A stretch of 46,009 nt of DNA. Origin: Alphaproteobacteria bacterium (GTDB taxonomy: Bacteria; Pseudomonadota; Alphaproteobacteria; Sphingomonadales; Sphingomonadaceae). Shown one piece after another: positions 17,256 to 27,140 of the stretch. The DNA lies in contig JAGWWF010000026.1 of assembly GCA_018970445.1 (NCBI GenBank), positions 1-46,009 on the forward strand, given 5' to 3'. The notes below the pieces were generated by a model. The model did not search any database and was not told the origin of the DNA. It saw only the letters and a list, made by a program, of their open reading frames with translations. Within the stretch, counting starts at the first letter, position 1. Each line of letters begins with the position of its first letter. Both the position numbers and the translations under genes were made by a program.

Positions 17256-18350
17256 TCAGGCCCGCGCCGTGCCGGCGCTGGCCCACAGCCGGGCGATGAC
17301 GCCGGCCAGCGTTGGGTGGTTGCCGCCGTGATAGGCGTTGCCGGCCGGCAGTTCGGCGGCAAGGCGGCGGTGGGCGGCCGGCAGCGCGTGATAGGGCAGG
17401 CCGGGCAGCAGATGGTGCAGCGCGTGGTAACGCAGGCCGACGGGTGCCCACAATTCGGGCAGCAGCGCCGGCGGCGGCACGTTCACGCTGTCGAGATACT
17501 GGCCGGTGATGGTCATCACCGTGCCGTCATTCTCCCACAGATGGGCGGCGAGCGTGCGGATCTGGTTGAGCACCATGGAGGCCGACAGCACGGCGAGCCA
17601 GATGCCGAAGGCCCGCAGCGGAATCAGCCCCGTGGCAACGCCGGCCAGCACGGCGAGCACGAAGACACTGGTTGCCGCCTCCATGATGTTCCAGCGCGTG
17701 GCATGCGGGCCGGCCGGCGGATCGCGGCGGAAATCCGGGTTGATCGACAGGGCCGAAAGCCGCGCGCGCACAAAGGCGCGCACCGGCGGCAACAATGACA
17801 GCGGCGCCAGCAGGCCCCAGCGGATGAGCAGGCCAACCGGCCCCAGCGCCGCCACCATCACGAACAGCGGCACGCTCAGCTTGGGCTTGAGCGCGAGAGC
17901 CATATATTCGGGATCGCGCACCGTGCCGTAACGGTTGCGGGCATGGTGCAGATTGTGCACGCCTTCATACATGAAGCTGGGGATCATCAGCGGAATGCCG
18001 GCGATCAGATTCCAGCCCAGGCGATAGCCCGGCACGCTGTCATCCTTCATGTGGGTGATTTCGTGGATGAAGCTGCCCAGGCGATAGAGCGCCAGCACGG
18101 CGGCGACGGCCAGCGCGGCCATGGCGACGGGCGGCAGACCGGGCGCGCCGATCAGCGCGGCCAGCGCGCCCCAGCCGAGCCCGGCACTGGCCAGCGTGTC
18201 CGCCCAATAGATGGCGGGCTTGTAGGCGCCCAGCTCGCGGCCCAGCGTGGCGGCCAGCCGGATCATGGCCACATCCTCCCCGGCCAGCGCGCCATTATGC
18301 TCGCGCGGCGGGGCTGATTCTGGCGGGCGGGCGGCAGTCGCAATCATCAT
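17256..18350 (-). CDS. Membrane fatty acid desaturase
   Basis: The 364-residue protein has the three histidine boxes of membrane di-iron desaturases: HEITH, HNLHH and HALHH. The hydrophobic segments between them suit a four-helix membrane enzyme. Such enzymes insert double bonds into acyl chains of lipids, though related hydroxylases and ketolases use the same boxes. The substrate is not clear from the sequence. It faces the monooxygenase tail to tail. The start is probably one of two adjacent ATGs at 18350 and 18347. Confidence 0.85.
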   Translation of the reverse strand: MMIATAARPPESAPPREHNGALAGEDVAMIRLAATLGRELGAYKPAIYWADTLASAGLGWGALAALIGAPGLPPVAMAALAVAAVLALYRLGSFIHEITHMKDDSVPGYRLGWNLIAGIPLMIPSFMYEGVHNLHHARNRYGTVRDPEYMALALKPKLSVPLFVMVAALGPVGLLIRWGLLAPLSLLPPVRAFVRARLSALSINPDFRRDPPAGPHATRWNIMEAATSVFVLAVLAGVATGLIPLRAFGIWLAVLSASMVLNQIRTLAAHLWENDGTVMTITGQYLDSVNVPPPALLPELWAPVGLRYHALHHLLPGLPYHALPAAHRRLAAELPAGNAYHGGNHPTLAGVIARLWASAGTARA

Positions 18351-18452
18351 GGCACCGGTTATGGCAGAGGATTGCGACCGGTTAAGGGCAGAAAGCGGGC
18401 AGGGAAAGTCCGGGATTTGCCGCAGTGGCCCCCGGGGAGCGACCAGCGCGCC

Positions 18453-19748
18453 TCACCCCGGCCCCAGGCGCAGCCGGATCGAAGCGGCGTGCGCCGCCAG
18501 CCCTTCCACATCGGCAATGGCCGCCCCTGCCGGGCCAATGGCGGCCATCCCGGCCGGGCCGCAATCAAGGAAGGTCGTGCGCTTCATGAAATCGGCCACC
18601 GACAGGCCAGAGGCAAAGCGCGCGCGCCGGCCGGTGGGCAGCACATGGTTGGGCCCGGCCAGATAATCACCGGCCGCTTCCGGCGTGTGCCGGCCCAGGA
18701 ACACCGAACCGGCATGGCGCATCCGCGCGAACAGCCAATCGGGTTCATCCACCATCAGTTCGGCATGTTCGGGCGCCAGCGCATCCAGCAGCGGCAGCGC
18801 CTCGGCCAAATCACCAATCACGATGATCGCGCCATGATCGCGCCAGCTGGCACCGGCGACGGCCGCAGTGGAAAGGGTTGCCAGCTGGCGGGCGACGGCG
18901 CGTTCCACCGCATCGGCTTCGGCCGCGCAGGTGGTGATCAGGATGGATTGCGCCACCGGATCATGTTCGGCCTGAGCCAGAAGATCGGCGGCGATCCAGT
19001 CGGGATTGGATTTCCCGTCCGACACGATCACCACTTCCGATGGCCCGGCCACCATGTCGATGCCGACCACGCCATACAGCTGCCGCTTGGCTTCGGCCAC
19101 GAAGGCGTTGCCGGGGCCGGTGATCACGTCCACCCGGGGGATGCGGGCCGTGCCAAGGGCCAGCGCCGCCACCGCCTGCGCCCCGCCCACGCGGAACACG
19201 CGGCTCACCCCGGCCACGCGGGCAGCGGCCAGCACCAGCGGATTGGCGGTGCCGCCTGGCGTTGGCGTGACCATGATCAGATCGCGCACGCCGGCAACCA
19301 CGGCCGGAATGGCGTTCATCAGCACCGATGATGGATAGGCCGCCCGCCCGCCCGGCACATAGAGGCCGGCGGCGTCCACCGGCGTCCAGCGCACGCCGGT
19401 GCGCACACCGGCGGCATCGGTGGCATCATTGCCGGCCGGTTTCTGCCGTTCGTGAAAATCGTGGATGCGGGTTGCCGCCAGATCGAGCGCGGCGCGCAGA
19501 TCGGGGGCCAGCCCGGCCAGCGCCGCATCCAGGGCGGCCGGGCCGATCTCCCAGCCGGCCGCATCCAGATCGACGCCGTCAAAGCGCGCCGTCAGTTCCG
19601 CCAGCACCGCATCGCCACGCATCCGCACATCGGCGACGATCGCAGCCACCGTGGCCGAAACATCGGCGGCATCATCGCGCTTGGCATCCACCAGCGCGGC
19701 AAATCCGGCGGCGAAACCGGGGCTGGCCGCATCAAGCCGCTGCGGCAT
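18453..19748 (-). CDS. hisD: Histidinol dehydrogenase HisD
   Basis: HisD performs the last two steps of histidine synthesis, oxidising L-histidinol to L-histidine with NAD and a zinc ion. The 431-residue protein has [61 protein letters not shown] and the zinc-site region [11 protein letters not shown] chose the second of two adjacent ATGs because GGAGG lies about six bases before it. It overlaps the end of hisG by 17 bases, so the two are coupled. Confidence 0.95.
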   Translation of the reverse strand: MPQRLDAASPGFAAGFAALVDAKRDDAADVSATVAAIVADVRMRGDAVLAELTARFDGVDLDAAGWEIGPAALDAALAGLAPDLRAALDLAATRIHDFHERQKPAGNDATDAAGVRTGVRWTPVDAAGLYVPGGRAAYPSSVLMNAIPAVVAGVRDLIMVTPTPGGTANPLVLAAARVAGVSRVFRVGGAQAVAALALGTARIPRVDVITGPGNAFVAEAKRQLYGVVGIDMVAGPSEVVIVSDGKSNPDWIAADLLAQAEHDPVAQSILITTCAAEADAVERAVARQLATLSTAAVAGASWRDHGAIIVIGDLAEALPLLDALAPEHAELMVDEPDWLFARMRHAGSVFLGRHTPEAAGDYLAGPNHVLPTGRRARFASGLSVADFMKRTTFLDCGPAGMAAIGPAGAAIADVEGLAAHAASIRLRLGPG

Positions 19749-20409
19749 CATCGGCCTCCACCAGGCGGCGCATCGCGCCCACCAGCTCCACCACGCGGCC
19801 ATCGGTCTTGAAGGCGGCGCGGTTGGCGATCAGGCGGCTGCTGATCCGGGCGATCACCTCCACCTCCACCAGGCCGTTTTCGGCCAGCGTCTTGCCGGTG
19901 GAGACCAGATCGACAATCCGGCTGGACAGGCCGACCAGCGGCGCCAGCTCCATCGCCCCGTTCAGCTTGATCACTTCGGCCTGGCAACCACGGGCGGCGA
20001 AATGCCGGCGGGTGAGGCCGGGATATTTGGTCGCCACCCGCACATGGGACAGGCGGGTGAGATCGGGATCCAGCCCGGCCGGCTGCGCCACCGACAGCCG
20101 GCAATGGCCGATGCCCAGATCAACCGGCGCATAGAGTTCGGAAAAATCAAATTCCATCAGCACATCATTGCCGGCAATGCCCAGCTGCGCCGTGCCAAAG
20201 GCCACGAAGGTTGCCACATCGAAGCTGCGCACCCGGATCACCCGCACATCGGCGCGGGAGGTGGCAAAGGTGAGCTTGCGGCTGTTCTCGTCGGAAAAAT
20301 CCGCCTCCGGCACGATGCCGATGCGCGCCAGCAGCGGCAGCGCTTCCTTCAGGATGCGGCCCTTGGGCAGGGCGAGCGTGATAGGACTTGGGGTGATCGG
20401 CTGGGTCAT
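19732..20409 (-). CDS. hisG: ATP phosphoribosyltransferase, short form HisG
   Basis: HisG starts histidine synthesis by joining ATP and PRPP. The 225-residue length and absence of the C-terminal regulatory domain mark the short form, which needs the HisZ regulatory subunit for activity. Motifs include [17 protein letters not shown] and the PRPP-binding-type [17 protein letters not shown]. No hisZ is present in this window, so it should lie elsewhere. An ATG four codons further upstream (20421) is a possible alternative start. Confidence 0.94.
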   Translation of the reverse strand: MTQPITPSPITLALPKGRILKEALPLLARIGIVPEADFSDENSRKLTFATSRADVRVIRVRSFDVATFVAFGTAQLGIAGNDVLMEFDFSELYAPVDLGIGHCRLSVAQPAGLDPDLTRLSHVRVATKYPGLTRRHFAARGCQAEVIKLNGAMELAPLVGLSSRIVDLVSTGKTLAENGLVEVEVIARISSRLIANRAAFKTDGRVVELVGAMRRLVEADDAAAA

Positions 20410-20491
20410 GATGGGCGGCATTTAGCGCGGGCAGCAGCAAATTGCCACCAGCCCGCGTCCTGCAGTGTGCCGCATCACGGCGGCAACGAAA

Positions 20492-21133
20492 TCAGGCCAA
20501 AGCGGCTCTGCGACGGCGGGCCATCGCACCCACCAGGCCAAACCCAGCGATCAGCAGCGCCCAACTGTGAGGCTCTGGCACAGCCTGGGCCAGCACCAGA
20601 TTGTCTACCGAAGGCCAGCGGAACAGGGGGGCAGGCTGCTGCGCCGAAAAGGTGAGTTCGGTAATCGGTGCGCTGGCCACAAAACCAAAGAAGCTGCTGA
20701 TCGTCGGATTGCTGAATATTTCCGTCCGGGTCAGGCTGCCAGCGCTGACTTTCACCGTGATGGAAGGCACGGAAGCCAAATTGCCGTTGACGTCACTGCC
20801 AAATACAAGGCCGGCAATCGCGTTGGCACCGCCACTGAAATTGTTGAAGACCATTGTATCTGTGGACGTACTGGTGGACATGAAGATCGATCCGGCAAAG
20901 CCGGGGTAGATTCCGTTGGTGGCAGAGACGCGATAGCCGAACGGACCCTCAGTGCGGTTCAACGGTCCATAGAATGTCATGCTCAGTTCGTTGAAATCGT
21001 CCGTGACAGCAGCGTTGGTTGCGGCGTCAAAGGATGCGGCGGAGGTGAAAAACTGGATAGCGGCCTGCGCTGGTGCCGATGCCAAAGAAATCACTCCGAG
21101 ACTGGCAGCCATCAAAAGCCTGAATTGCATCAT
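20492..21133 (-). CDS. PEP-CTERM sorting domain protein
   Basis: The protein has about 213 residues. It starts with a signal peptide (hydrophobic run ending APAQA) and ends with a PEP-CTERM sorting signal: VPEPHSWALLIAGFGLVGA followed by ARRRR. Such proteins are exported and processed at the inner membrane by an exosortase, often for outer-surface or exopolysaccharide roles. The middle part is rich in Ser, Thr, Asn and Phe without a domain I recognise. GC content is clearly lower than neighbours. No exosortase gene is in this window. The start could be either of two adjacent ATGs (21133, 21130). Confidence 0.88.
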   Translation of the reverse strand: MMQFRLLMAASLGVISLASAPAQAAIQFFTSAASFDAATNAAVTDDFNELSMTFYGPLNRTEGPFGYRVSATNGIYPGFAGSIFMSTSTSTDTMVFNNFSGGANAIAGLVFGSDVNGNLASVPSITVKVSAGSLTRTEIFSNPTISSFFGFVASAPITELTFSAQQPAPLFRWPSVDNLVLAQAVPEPHSWALLIAGFGLVGAMARRRRAALA

Positions 21134-21345
21134 ACAGCCCATTCTTGACCGCCAAGCATAAATCCAAATTCCCGCTTAATCGCCTGTCAAGCGTGATATT
21201 GTTGGGTTCAATTTGGCGGATTACGCTTCAGCAGGAACGCCATCTGCGCTTCCAGCATGGCGATGCGGGTGGCAGGGCGAGGCGGAACAGCCCATGGTTC
21301 TCGCCGGGCGGCTGAGACAATATTTTTAAAAAAATTCATGGCCAG

Positions 21346-22230
21346 TCAAGCCGATGATCCACGCAACAAATTGATGATGCCGGAAAAATCCGTGGCGGCA
21401 CCGCCGTTGTTGACGAACAGCTGATACAGGCCTTGCGCCGCCGCCCCCATCGGCACGGTGGCGCCGGCGCCCTGGGCTGCCTCACAGGCCAGTTTCAGAT
21501 CCTTCAGCATCAGCGCGGCAGCGAATCCCCCGGCATAATCCCGGTTCGATGGCGCGGCGGGCACCGGGCCGGGGACGGGGCAATAGCTGGTCATGCTCCA
21601 GCTTTGCCCGCTGGCCTTCGACGAAATGTCAAAGAATGTTTGCGCGCCCAGCCCCAGTTTTTCGGCCAGCACAAAGGCTTCGGCGGTGGCGATCATCGTG
21701 GCGCCCAGGATCATGTTGTTGCAGATTTTCGCCGCCTGGCCCGTGCCTGCGCCGCCGGCGTGGATCACCGCCTTGCCCATCGCCGCCAGGATCGGCTGCG
21801 CGGCGGCAAAGGCGGCCGCCGGCCCGCCCACCATGAAGGTGAGGGTGCCGGCATCAGCCGCCGCGGTGCCGCCCGAAACCGGCGCATCCACCATGGCCAG
21901 CCCGCGCGTGGCCGCCGCTTCGCCCAGCGCCCTGGCCGTGCCCACATCAATGGTGGAACAATCGATCAAAATCGCATGTCGCTGCGCGGCGGCGAACAAT
22001 TCGCCTTCATAAGCGGCGCGCACATGGCTGCCGGCCGGCAGCATGGTCAGAATCGCATCCGCACCAGCCACCGCCGCCACCGCGCTGGCCGCCGCCTGCG
22101 CCCCGCCGGCCACCACCCGATCCAGCGCCGTGGCCGAAAGATCGAAGGCGCGCACGTCATGCCCGGCCTTCACCAGGTTCAACGCCATGCCGCCGCCCAT
22201 GTTGCCGACACCGATGAATGCAATGTGCAT
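21346..22230 (-). CDS. mmsB: 3-hydroxyisobutyrate dehydrogenase
   Basis: The enzyme oxidises 3-hydroxyisobutyrate to methylmalonate semialdehyde in valine breakdown. The 294-residue protein has the NAD motif FIGVGNMGGGMA, the substrate motif DAPVSGGTAAADAGTLTFMVGG (in two parts), and the catalytic lysine in GTGQAAKICNN. The ATG at 22230 is preceded by AGGAGGG and begins the Rossmann fold, so it was preferred over longer starts. It shares its pathway with mmsA and the enoyl-CoA hydratase downstream in the window, but one opposite-strand gene separates them. Confidence 0.93.
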   Translation of the reverse strand: MHIAFIGVGNMGGGMALNLVKAGHDVRAFDLSATALDRVVAGGAQAAASAVAAVAGADAILTMLPAGSHVRAAYEGELFAAAQRHAILIDCSTIDVGTARALGEAAATRGLAMVDAPVSGGTAAADAGTLTFMVGGPAAAFAAAQPILAAMGKAVIHAGGAGTGQAAKICNNMILGATMIATAEAFVLAEKLGLGAQTFFDISSKASGQSWSMTSYCPVPGPVPAAPSNRDYAGGFAAALMLKDLKLACEAAQGAGATVPMGAAAQGLYQLFVNNGGAATDFSGIINLLRGSSA

Positions 22231-22315
22231 CTGCTTCCCTCCTGCTGCGTGTTTCTGCGCCTTGCCATGCGGCCCCGACCTTGCCAAATGCCGGCACCAA
22301 AAAAGGCAGGCAGCG

Positions 22316-22828
22316 TTGCGCACTTTGATCAATCGGCTGGTGATCGGCGGCGATATCCGCGCCTGGCGCAATCGCCACACCGCGCTGGCCACCCGCGCCT
22401 TTCAGGATCTGGCCGCCCGCGCCGTCGAAGTGGCGGAACGCGAGGCCGCCCGGCTGGACCTGGGCAGCCTGGCCTTTGGCCAGCGCGATTTCCTGGCAGA
22501 TCGGGTGAAGACCCTGCTGCGCGACAATGCCGAACCGCTGGCCGATGAACTGATCGCGGCGGCCAATGACGATCTGGCCCTGCTGGCCGATGCCGAGGTG
22601 GTGCGCCTGCGCGGCGATGATTATGCCGTGCCGTCCAGGGGCCTGATCGTCGACTTTTCCGAAGCCATGCTGGCGATGCTGCCGATGAACCGCACCGCGT
22701 TGCTGCACGAACGATTGCGCGATTATGTGAACACCAGCCTGATTGCCGGGCCCAAGGGCAAGCCGGCGATCCTGGAACAGCTGATCGCCGCCTATGCCGA
22801 GGCGGCGAAACGGGCACTGAAGGGCTGA
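22316..22828 (+). CDS. Conserved-looking hypothetical protein
   Basis: I do not recognise this family. The predicted protein has about 170 residues, is mostly helical and strongly charged, with many Ala, Arg and Glu (for example AVEVAEREAARLDLGSLAFG), and no signal peptide or membrane segment. Base composition and codon use are those of the host, which supports a real gene. No ATG precedes the helical region in frame. TTG at 22316, with AGGCAGG just upstream, is the best start. A second TTG at 22325 or a GTG at 22340 is possible. It is divergent from mmsB and ends at a bidirectional hairpin. Confidence 0.65.
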   Translation: MRTLINRLVIGGDIRAWRNRHTALATRAFQDLAARAVEVAEREAARLDLGSLAFGQRDFLADRVKTLLRDNAEPLADELIAAANDDLALLADAEVVRLRGDDYAVPSRGLIVDFSEAMLAMLPMNRTALLHERLRDYVNTSLIAGPKGKPAILEQLIAAYAEAAKRALKG

Positions 22829-22851
22829 ATCCTCCCCCAGAGGGGGAGGAT
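22829..22851. terminator. Bidirectional hairpin between convergent genes
   Basis: ATCCTCCCCC (22829-22838) and GGGGGAGGAT (22842-22851) pair exactly around AGA. It lies directly between the stop codons of convergent genes at 22828 and 22856. There is no clear T-run, so factor-independent termination is uncertain. The core matches the repeat at 43941-43959. Confidence 0.6.
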
Positions 22852-22855
22852 CACT

Positions 22856-23629
22856 TCAGTTCCCCGTCCAGTTGCCCGGGCGCTTTTCGATGAAGGCGGC
22901 CATGCCTTCCTTCTGGTCGGCGCTGCCGAACAGGCCGTGGAAGAGGCGGCGCTCAAAGCGGACGCCGTCCTTCAGGCTCATTTCAAAGGCGGCATCGATC
23001 TGCTCCTTCACGGCGATGCTGGCGAGCGGTGCCATGCCGGCGATGGTTTCGGCGAGCTTCAGCGCTTCATCGAGCAGCGTCTCTGTCGGCACCACCCGCG
23101 CCACCAGGCCCGATCGTTCGGCTTCGGCCGCATCCATCATCCGCCCGGTCAGGCACATTTCCATCGCCTTGGCCTTGCCGATGGCGCGCACCAGCCGCTG
23201 CGAACCGCCCATGCCGGGCGTCACGCCCAGCTTGATTTCCGGCTGGCCGAATCTGGCGTTGTCGGCCGCGATGATGATATCGGCCATCATCGCCAGCTCG
23301 CAGCCGCCGCCCAGCGCAAAGCCGCTCACCGCCGCGATCCACGGCTTCCTGGTCGCCGTCACCTGATCATAGCCGGCAAAGAAATTGCCGCCATACATCT
23401 GGGCAAAGCTCTGCCCGCTCATTTCCTTGATGTCCGCCCCCGCCGCGAACGCCTTCTCGTTGCCGGTGATGACAAGGCAGCGCTGGGAAGCATCGGCATC
23501 ATAGGCGCGGAACGCCGCAATCAGATCGGCCAGCACCTGGCTGTTCAGCGCATTGAGCGCCTGCGGGCGATTGAGGCGGACGAGCGTGACCGCGCCATGC
23601 TGTTCGACGAGGATGGTCTCAAGGCTCAA
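22856..23629 (-). CDS. Enoyl-CoA hydratase (crotonase family)
   Basis: The 257-residue protein is a complete crotonase. It has the oxyanion-hole segments [11 protein letters not shown] and [13 protein letters not shown], and both catalytic glutamates appear conserved (in GGGCELAM and in [15 protein letters not shown]). It hydrates trans-2-enoyl-CoA esters. Its place next to mmsA suggests work in valine or related branched-chain acyl-CoA degradation, for example on methacrylyl-CoA, but the exact substrate cannot be read from the sequence. The start overlaps the preceding small gene by four bases, so translation is coupled. Confidence 0.92.
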   Translation of the reverse strand: MSLETILVEQHGAVTLVRLNRPQALNALNSQVLADLIAAFRAYDADASQRCLVITGNEKAFAAGADIKEMSGQSFAQMYGGNFFAGYDQVTATRKPWIAAVSGFALGGGCELAMMADIIIAADNARFGQPEIKLGVTPGMGGSQRLVRAIGKAKAMEMCLTGRMMDAAEAERSGLVARVVPTETLLDEALKLAETIAGMAPLASIAVKEQIDAAFEMSLKDGVRFERRLFHGLFGSADQKEGMAAFIEKRPGNWTGN

Positions 23630-24072
23630 CTCAGGTCTCCCTGCAGGAATCCGGCGTGACGCGCGGCGATGCGCGGGGCCAGAAGGTCGAAATCGGCCCA
23701 GTCACCGGCAACATCGAACATCTCGCCGGTGGGGAAGGCATCGCTGTAATCGTCGAAATAGGGGCCAAGATCGTCGGCCTCGCCAATCTCGGCATCATAG
23801 CCGATCACATAATAGGCCTGCGTGAAGCGCTGGCCGGCCGGTGTCAGATCTTCCGGGTGGAAGCTGTTGGCAAAGCGATCCCAATACCAATCGAGCGGGG
23901 TGATGCGGCGCGCGGCCAGATCGGCATCGATGGCATCGTTGTCGTCGCCCCGTGCCACCATGCCATGGCTGGCCAACCAGGCGAGATAGAGCGCGGCATG
24001 GGCCATCAACGCCTCCTCGCTCACCCCGTCGGGCTGCGCGACATGCCAGTTTTCAACGCGATCATAGGCCAT
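23626..24072 (-). CDS. Small hypothetical protein, DUF7832-like
   Basis: The 148-residue acidic protein has [20 protein letters not shown] and [15 protein letters not shown] near the N-terminus, and tandem Tyr/Asp-rich segments later ([19 protein letters not shown]). The combination of Tyr-Asp, Trp-His and H-x-x-x-Y-L-A-W resembles DUF7832 proteins, whose role is unknown. This is recognition by eye and moderately sure. It is inserted between mmsA (3 bases away) and the enoyl-CoA hydratase (4-base overlap), so it is part of the same operon. Confidence 0.75.
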   Translation of the reverse strand: MAYDRVENWHVAQPDGVSEEALMAHAALYLAWLASHGMVARGDDNDAIDADLAARRITPLDWYWDRFANSFHPEDLTPAGQRFTQAYYVIGYDAEIGEADDLGPYFDDYSDAFPTGEMFDVAGDWADFDLLAPRIAARHAGFLQGDLS

Positions 24073-24075
24073 GCC

Positions 24076-25575
24076 TCACCCCATCGTCGGGATGACAAAC
24101 GCGCTGCCGGCATCGCCAACGCCGCCATCCGGCCAGCGCCCGGTCACGGTCTTGCGCTTGGTCCAGAATTGCACGCCTTCCATGCCGTGCTGGCCGATGT
24201 CGCCAAAGGCCGAACGCTTCCAGCCGCCAAAGCTGTGATAGGCCACCGGCACCGGGATCGGCACGTTGACGCCCACCATGCCGACATTCACGCGCGCCGC
24301 GAATTCGCGCGCGGCGTGGCCGTTGCGGGTGAAGATGGCGACGCCATTGCCATATTGGTGCTGGCTGGGCAGCGCCAGGGCGGCTTCGAAATCGGCGGCG
24401 CGCACGATCTGGAGCACGGGGCCAAAAATCTCCTCGCGATAGCTTTGCATTGCGGGCGTGACATGATCGAACAGCGTGGGGCCGACGAAAAACCCGCCTT
24501 CATGGCCCTGCAGGGTGAAGCCGCGGCCATCCACCACCAGTTCGGCGCCTTCATCCACGCCCATCTGGATATAGCTCTCGATCTTCGCCTTGTGCGCGGC
24601 CGTCACCACCGGGCCATAATCGGCTTGCGGATCGGTGCTGGTGCCGATCCGCAGCCTGGCAATCGCCGGCAGCAGTTTCGCCCGTAGCGCATCGGCCGTG
24701 GCTTCGCCCACCGGCACCACCACCGGCAACGCCATGCAGCGTTCGCCGGCCGAACCAAAGGCTGCGCCGGCCAGATCGCGCACCACCTGATCCAGATCGG
24801 CATCGGGCATCACCACGGCGTGATTCTTGGCCCCGCCCATCGCCTGCACCCGCTTGCCGCGCGCGCAGCCCTGGGCATGGATATATTCGGCCACGTCGGA
24901 TGAACCGACAAAGCTGATTGCGGCAATGTCGGGGTGGGCGATGATCGCATCCACCATTTCCTTGTCGCCATTGACCACGCCGAAAATGCCTGTCGGAAGG
25001 CCGGCCTCGCGGAAGATGTCGCCCAAAAGGTGCGGCAGGGTGGGATCGCGTTCGGATGGTTTCAGGATGAAGGCGTTGCCGGTGGCAATGGCCACGCCGG
25101 CCATCCACATCGGGATCATTGCCGGGAAATTGAACGGCGTGATGCCCGCCCCGATGCCGATCGGTTGACGAAACGCCCAGATATCGATGCCCGGCCCGGC
25201 GCCGTGGCTATATTCGCCCTTCAGCACATGCGGGATGCCGCAGCAGAATTCGATCACCTCCAGCCCGCGCTGGATATCACCGCGGCTGTCCGCCAGCACC
25301 TTGCCGTGCTCGGCGCTGAGCACGTGGGCCAGCTCGTCCATGCGGGCTTCGACCAGTTCCTTGAAGCGGAACATCACGCGGGCGCGGCGCTGCGGGTTGG
25401 TGGCGGCCCAGGCCGGCTGCGCGGCGCGGGCGGCGGCCACCGCCTGTTCCAGCAGATCGGCCCCGGCAAGCCTCACTTCGGCCTGGACCTGGCCCGAATT
25501 CGGATCAAACACCGGGCTGGTGCGGGTGCCGGCGGCGAAGGCCTGGCCGGCGATATGATGATCGATGATGCGCAT
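24076..25575 (-). CDS. mmsA: Methylmalonate-semialdehyde dehydrogenase (CoA-acylating)
   Basis: MmsA converts methylmalonate semialdehyde and CoA to propionyl-CoA, the last committed step of valine and some pyrimidine breakdown. The 499-residue protein has the aldehyde dehydrogenase fold with PFNFPAMIPMWM, ILKPSERDPTLPH, FVGSSDVAEYIH, NHAVVMPDADLD and the nucleophile region GSAGERCMALPVVVPVG, where the cysteine is present. The SAGERCMA motif is typical of the CoA-dependent subgroup. It leads a three-gene operon with the small hypothetical gene and the enoyl-CoA hydratase. Confidence 0.95.
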   Translation of the reverse strand: MRIIDHHIAGQAFAAGTRTSPVFDPNSGQVQAEVRLAGADLLEQAVAAARAAQPAWAATNPQRRARVMFRFKELVEARMDELAHVLSAEHGKVLADSRGDIQRGLEVIEFCCGIPHVLKGEYSHGAGPGIDIWAFRQPIGIGAGITPFNFPAMIPMWMAGVAIATGNAFILKPSERDPTLPHLLGDIFREAGLPTGIFGVVNGDKEMVDAIIAHPDIAAISFVGSSDVAEYIHAQGCARGKRVQAMGGAKNHAVVMPDADLDQVVRDLAGAAFGSAGERCMALPVVVPVGEATADALRAKLLPAIARLRIGTSTDPQADYGPVVTAAHKAKIESYIQMGVDEGAELVVDGRGFTLQGHEGGFFVGPTLFDHVTPAMQSYREEIFGPVLQIVRAADFEAALALPSQHQYGNGVAIFTRNGHAAREFAARVNVGMVGVNVPIPVPVAYHSFGGWKRSAFGDIGQHGMEGVQFWTKRKTVTGRWPDGGVGDAGSAFVIPTMG

Positions 25576-25623
25576 GGCGGCTTCCTATCGCGCGGCGGGC
25601 GGCCATGCCACCCGCAAAAGCCA

Positions 25624-26571
25624 TCAGCCCGCGCATGCCTCGGGCACGGCCTGGCGGCAATGATCGGCACCGGTTTCCACCTGCAACGTGGCATGGCCGA
25701 TGGCAAAGCGGTGGTGCAGGGCGTGGGCGATGTTGGCCAGCGCCTCGTCGCCCGGATGGCCGGCGGGCATCACCAGATGCGCGGTCAATATCGCGCCGCT
25801 GGTGCCCTGCGGCCAGATGTGCAGATCATGCACGGCGGCCACGCCATCCAGCCCGGTCAGCCAGCCGCGCACGGCGGCCGGATCGATGCCGGCCGGCACC
25901 GCATCCAGCGCCAGCGCCAGCGATTCGCGCAGCAGCCCCCAGGTGCCGCGCAGGATCACCGCCGCAACGCCCAGGCCCAGCAGCGGATCGATCCAGGCCC
26001 AGCCGGTCTGCCGGATCAGCAGCCCGCCCGCCACCACCGCGGCCGACACGCCGGCATCGGCCAGCATGTGCAGATAGGCGCCGCGGATGTTCACATCGCC
26101 CTTGCGCCCGCGCAGGAACAGCAGCGCCGTGCCCATGTTGATGAATATGCCAACGGCCGCCACCGCCATCACCACCACGCCCGAAACCGCCAGCGGCTGG
26201 GCCAGGCGGTGCAGCGATTCAAAGATGATGCCGCCGCAGGCCGCCACCAGAATCAACGCATTGGCCAGCGCCGCCAATATGGGGGAACGGGAAAGACCCC
26301 AGGTGAAACGATCACTGGGCGCGCGCCGGGCCAGCGCCAGCCCGCCCCAGGCGATCAAAAGCCCGGCGACATCCGACAGATTGTGCCCGGCATCGGCAAG
26401 CAGCGCCATCGAATCAAACCACAGGCCGGCGCCGGCTTCGATGCCGACATAGGCCAGGTTGAGCAGCACGCCGATGGCAAAGGCCCGGCCGAAATCCGGC
26501 GGCGCATGGGTGTGGCCGTGGCCATGATGATCATGGCCGCCCAGCGGGTGCGAATGGGCGTGGCTGTGCAT
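25624..26571 (-). CDS. Cation diffusion facilitator metal efflux transporter
   Basis: The 315-residue protein has a histidine-rich N-terminus (MHSHAHSHPLGGHDHHGHGH), six hydrophobic segments, and the paired metal-site motifs of the CDF family: DAGHNLSD in TM2 and HMLADA in TM5. The C-terminal cytoplasmic domain includes VHDLHIWPQG and HHRFAIGHATLQVE. The His/Asp composition of both sites points to zinc, with related divalent metals possible. It exports metal ions in exchange for protons. The ATG at 26571 begins the His-rich stretch. It is divergent from the globin-like gene. Confidence 0.92.
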   Translation of the reverse strand: MHSHAHSHPLGGHDHHGHGHTHAPPDFGRAFAIGVLLNLAYVGIEAGAGLWFDSMALLADAGHNLSDVAGLLIAWGGLALARRAPSDRFTWGLSRSPILAALANALILVAACGGIIFESLHRLAQPLAVSGVVVMAVAAVGIFINMGTALLFLRGRKGDVNIRGAYLHMLADAGVSAAVVAGGLLIRQTGWAWIDPLLGLGVAAVILRGTWGLLRESLALALDAVPAGIDPAAVRGWLTGLDGVAAVHDLHIWPQGTSGAILTAHLVMPAGHPGDEALANIAHALHHRFAIGHATLQVETGADHCRQAVPEACAG

Positions 26572-26625
26572 GCCCCCCGTTATGCACAGGTGCGCTGCCC
26601 CAAGTCGAGGGGCAGGCTTGCCTGC

Positions 26626-27126
26626 ATGATCGATCATCGTCCCGCCCTGGATGCCAGCCTGGCGCTGGCCGTGGCGCGCGCCGGCGACCCGCAGGCCGCC
26701 ATCTATGCCCGGCTGTTTGCGCGGCATCCGGCGATGGAGGCGGAATTCTGGCGCGACACCTCGGGCCGCATCCGGGGCGAGATGCTGGCGCGCACCTTCG
26801 AGATGATTGGCGATCTGGCCGCCCCGCATGCGCCCGATGGTGGGTGGGGCGCGGCGTTTCTGGGCACAGAGGCGGTGACGCACGATGCCTATGGCATTGC
26901 CCGCGCCGTGTTTGCCGATTTCCTGCCGATCGTGGCCAGCGTGGTGGCCCAGGCGGGTGGCGACGGCTTCACCCCGGCGATGGCGGCGGCGTGGGACCTG
27001 GTGCTGGCACGCGCGGCCGCCGTGCTGGCCGCCCTGCCCGGCAGCAGCATGGCGGCGCGGGTGATCGATGTGGATGATGTGCTGCCGCCGCCAGATCAGC
27101 GCGGCGCGTTCTTTCCGATGCGCTGA
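26626..27126 (+). CDS. Globin-like protein
   Basis: The 166-residue protein has a globin-like order of helices: an N-terminal SLALAVARAGDPQAAIYARL with LFARHPAMEAEFWRD, then RGEMLARTFEMIGDLA, a candidate proximal histidine in TEAVTHDAYGI, and FTPAMAAAWDLVLARAAAVL at the G-H helix region. Such single-domain globins bind haem and may sense or detoxify oxygen or nitric oxide. The assignment is by pattern only. It starts 54 bases from the CDF gene in the opposite direction. Confidence 0.65.
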   Translation: MIDHRPALDASLALAVARAGDPQAAIYARLFARHPAMEAEFWRDTSGRIRGEMLARTFEMIGDLAAPHAPDGGWGAAFLGTEAVTHDAYGIARAVFADFLPIVASVVAQAGGDGFTPAMAAAWDLVLARAAAVLAALPGSSMAARVIDVDDVLPPPDQRGAFFPMR

Positions 27127-27140
27127 TCGGGCCGGTGGGT

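Noticed and set aside
22043-22315. Extended 5' part of the hypothetical gene frame at 22316
   Set aside because: This part is antisense to mmsB, and its translation looks like a shadow. The gene more likely begins with TTG at 22316.
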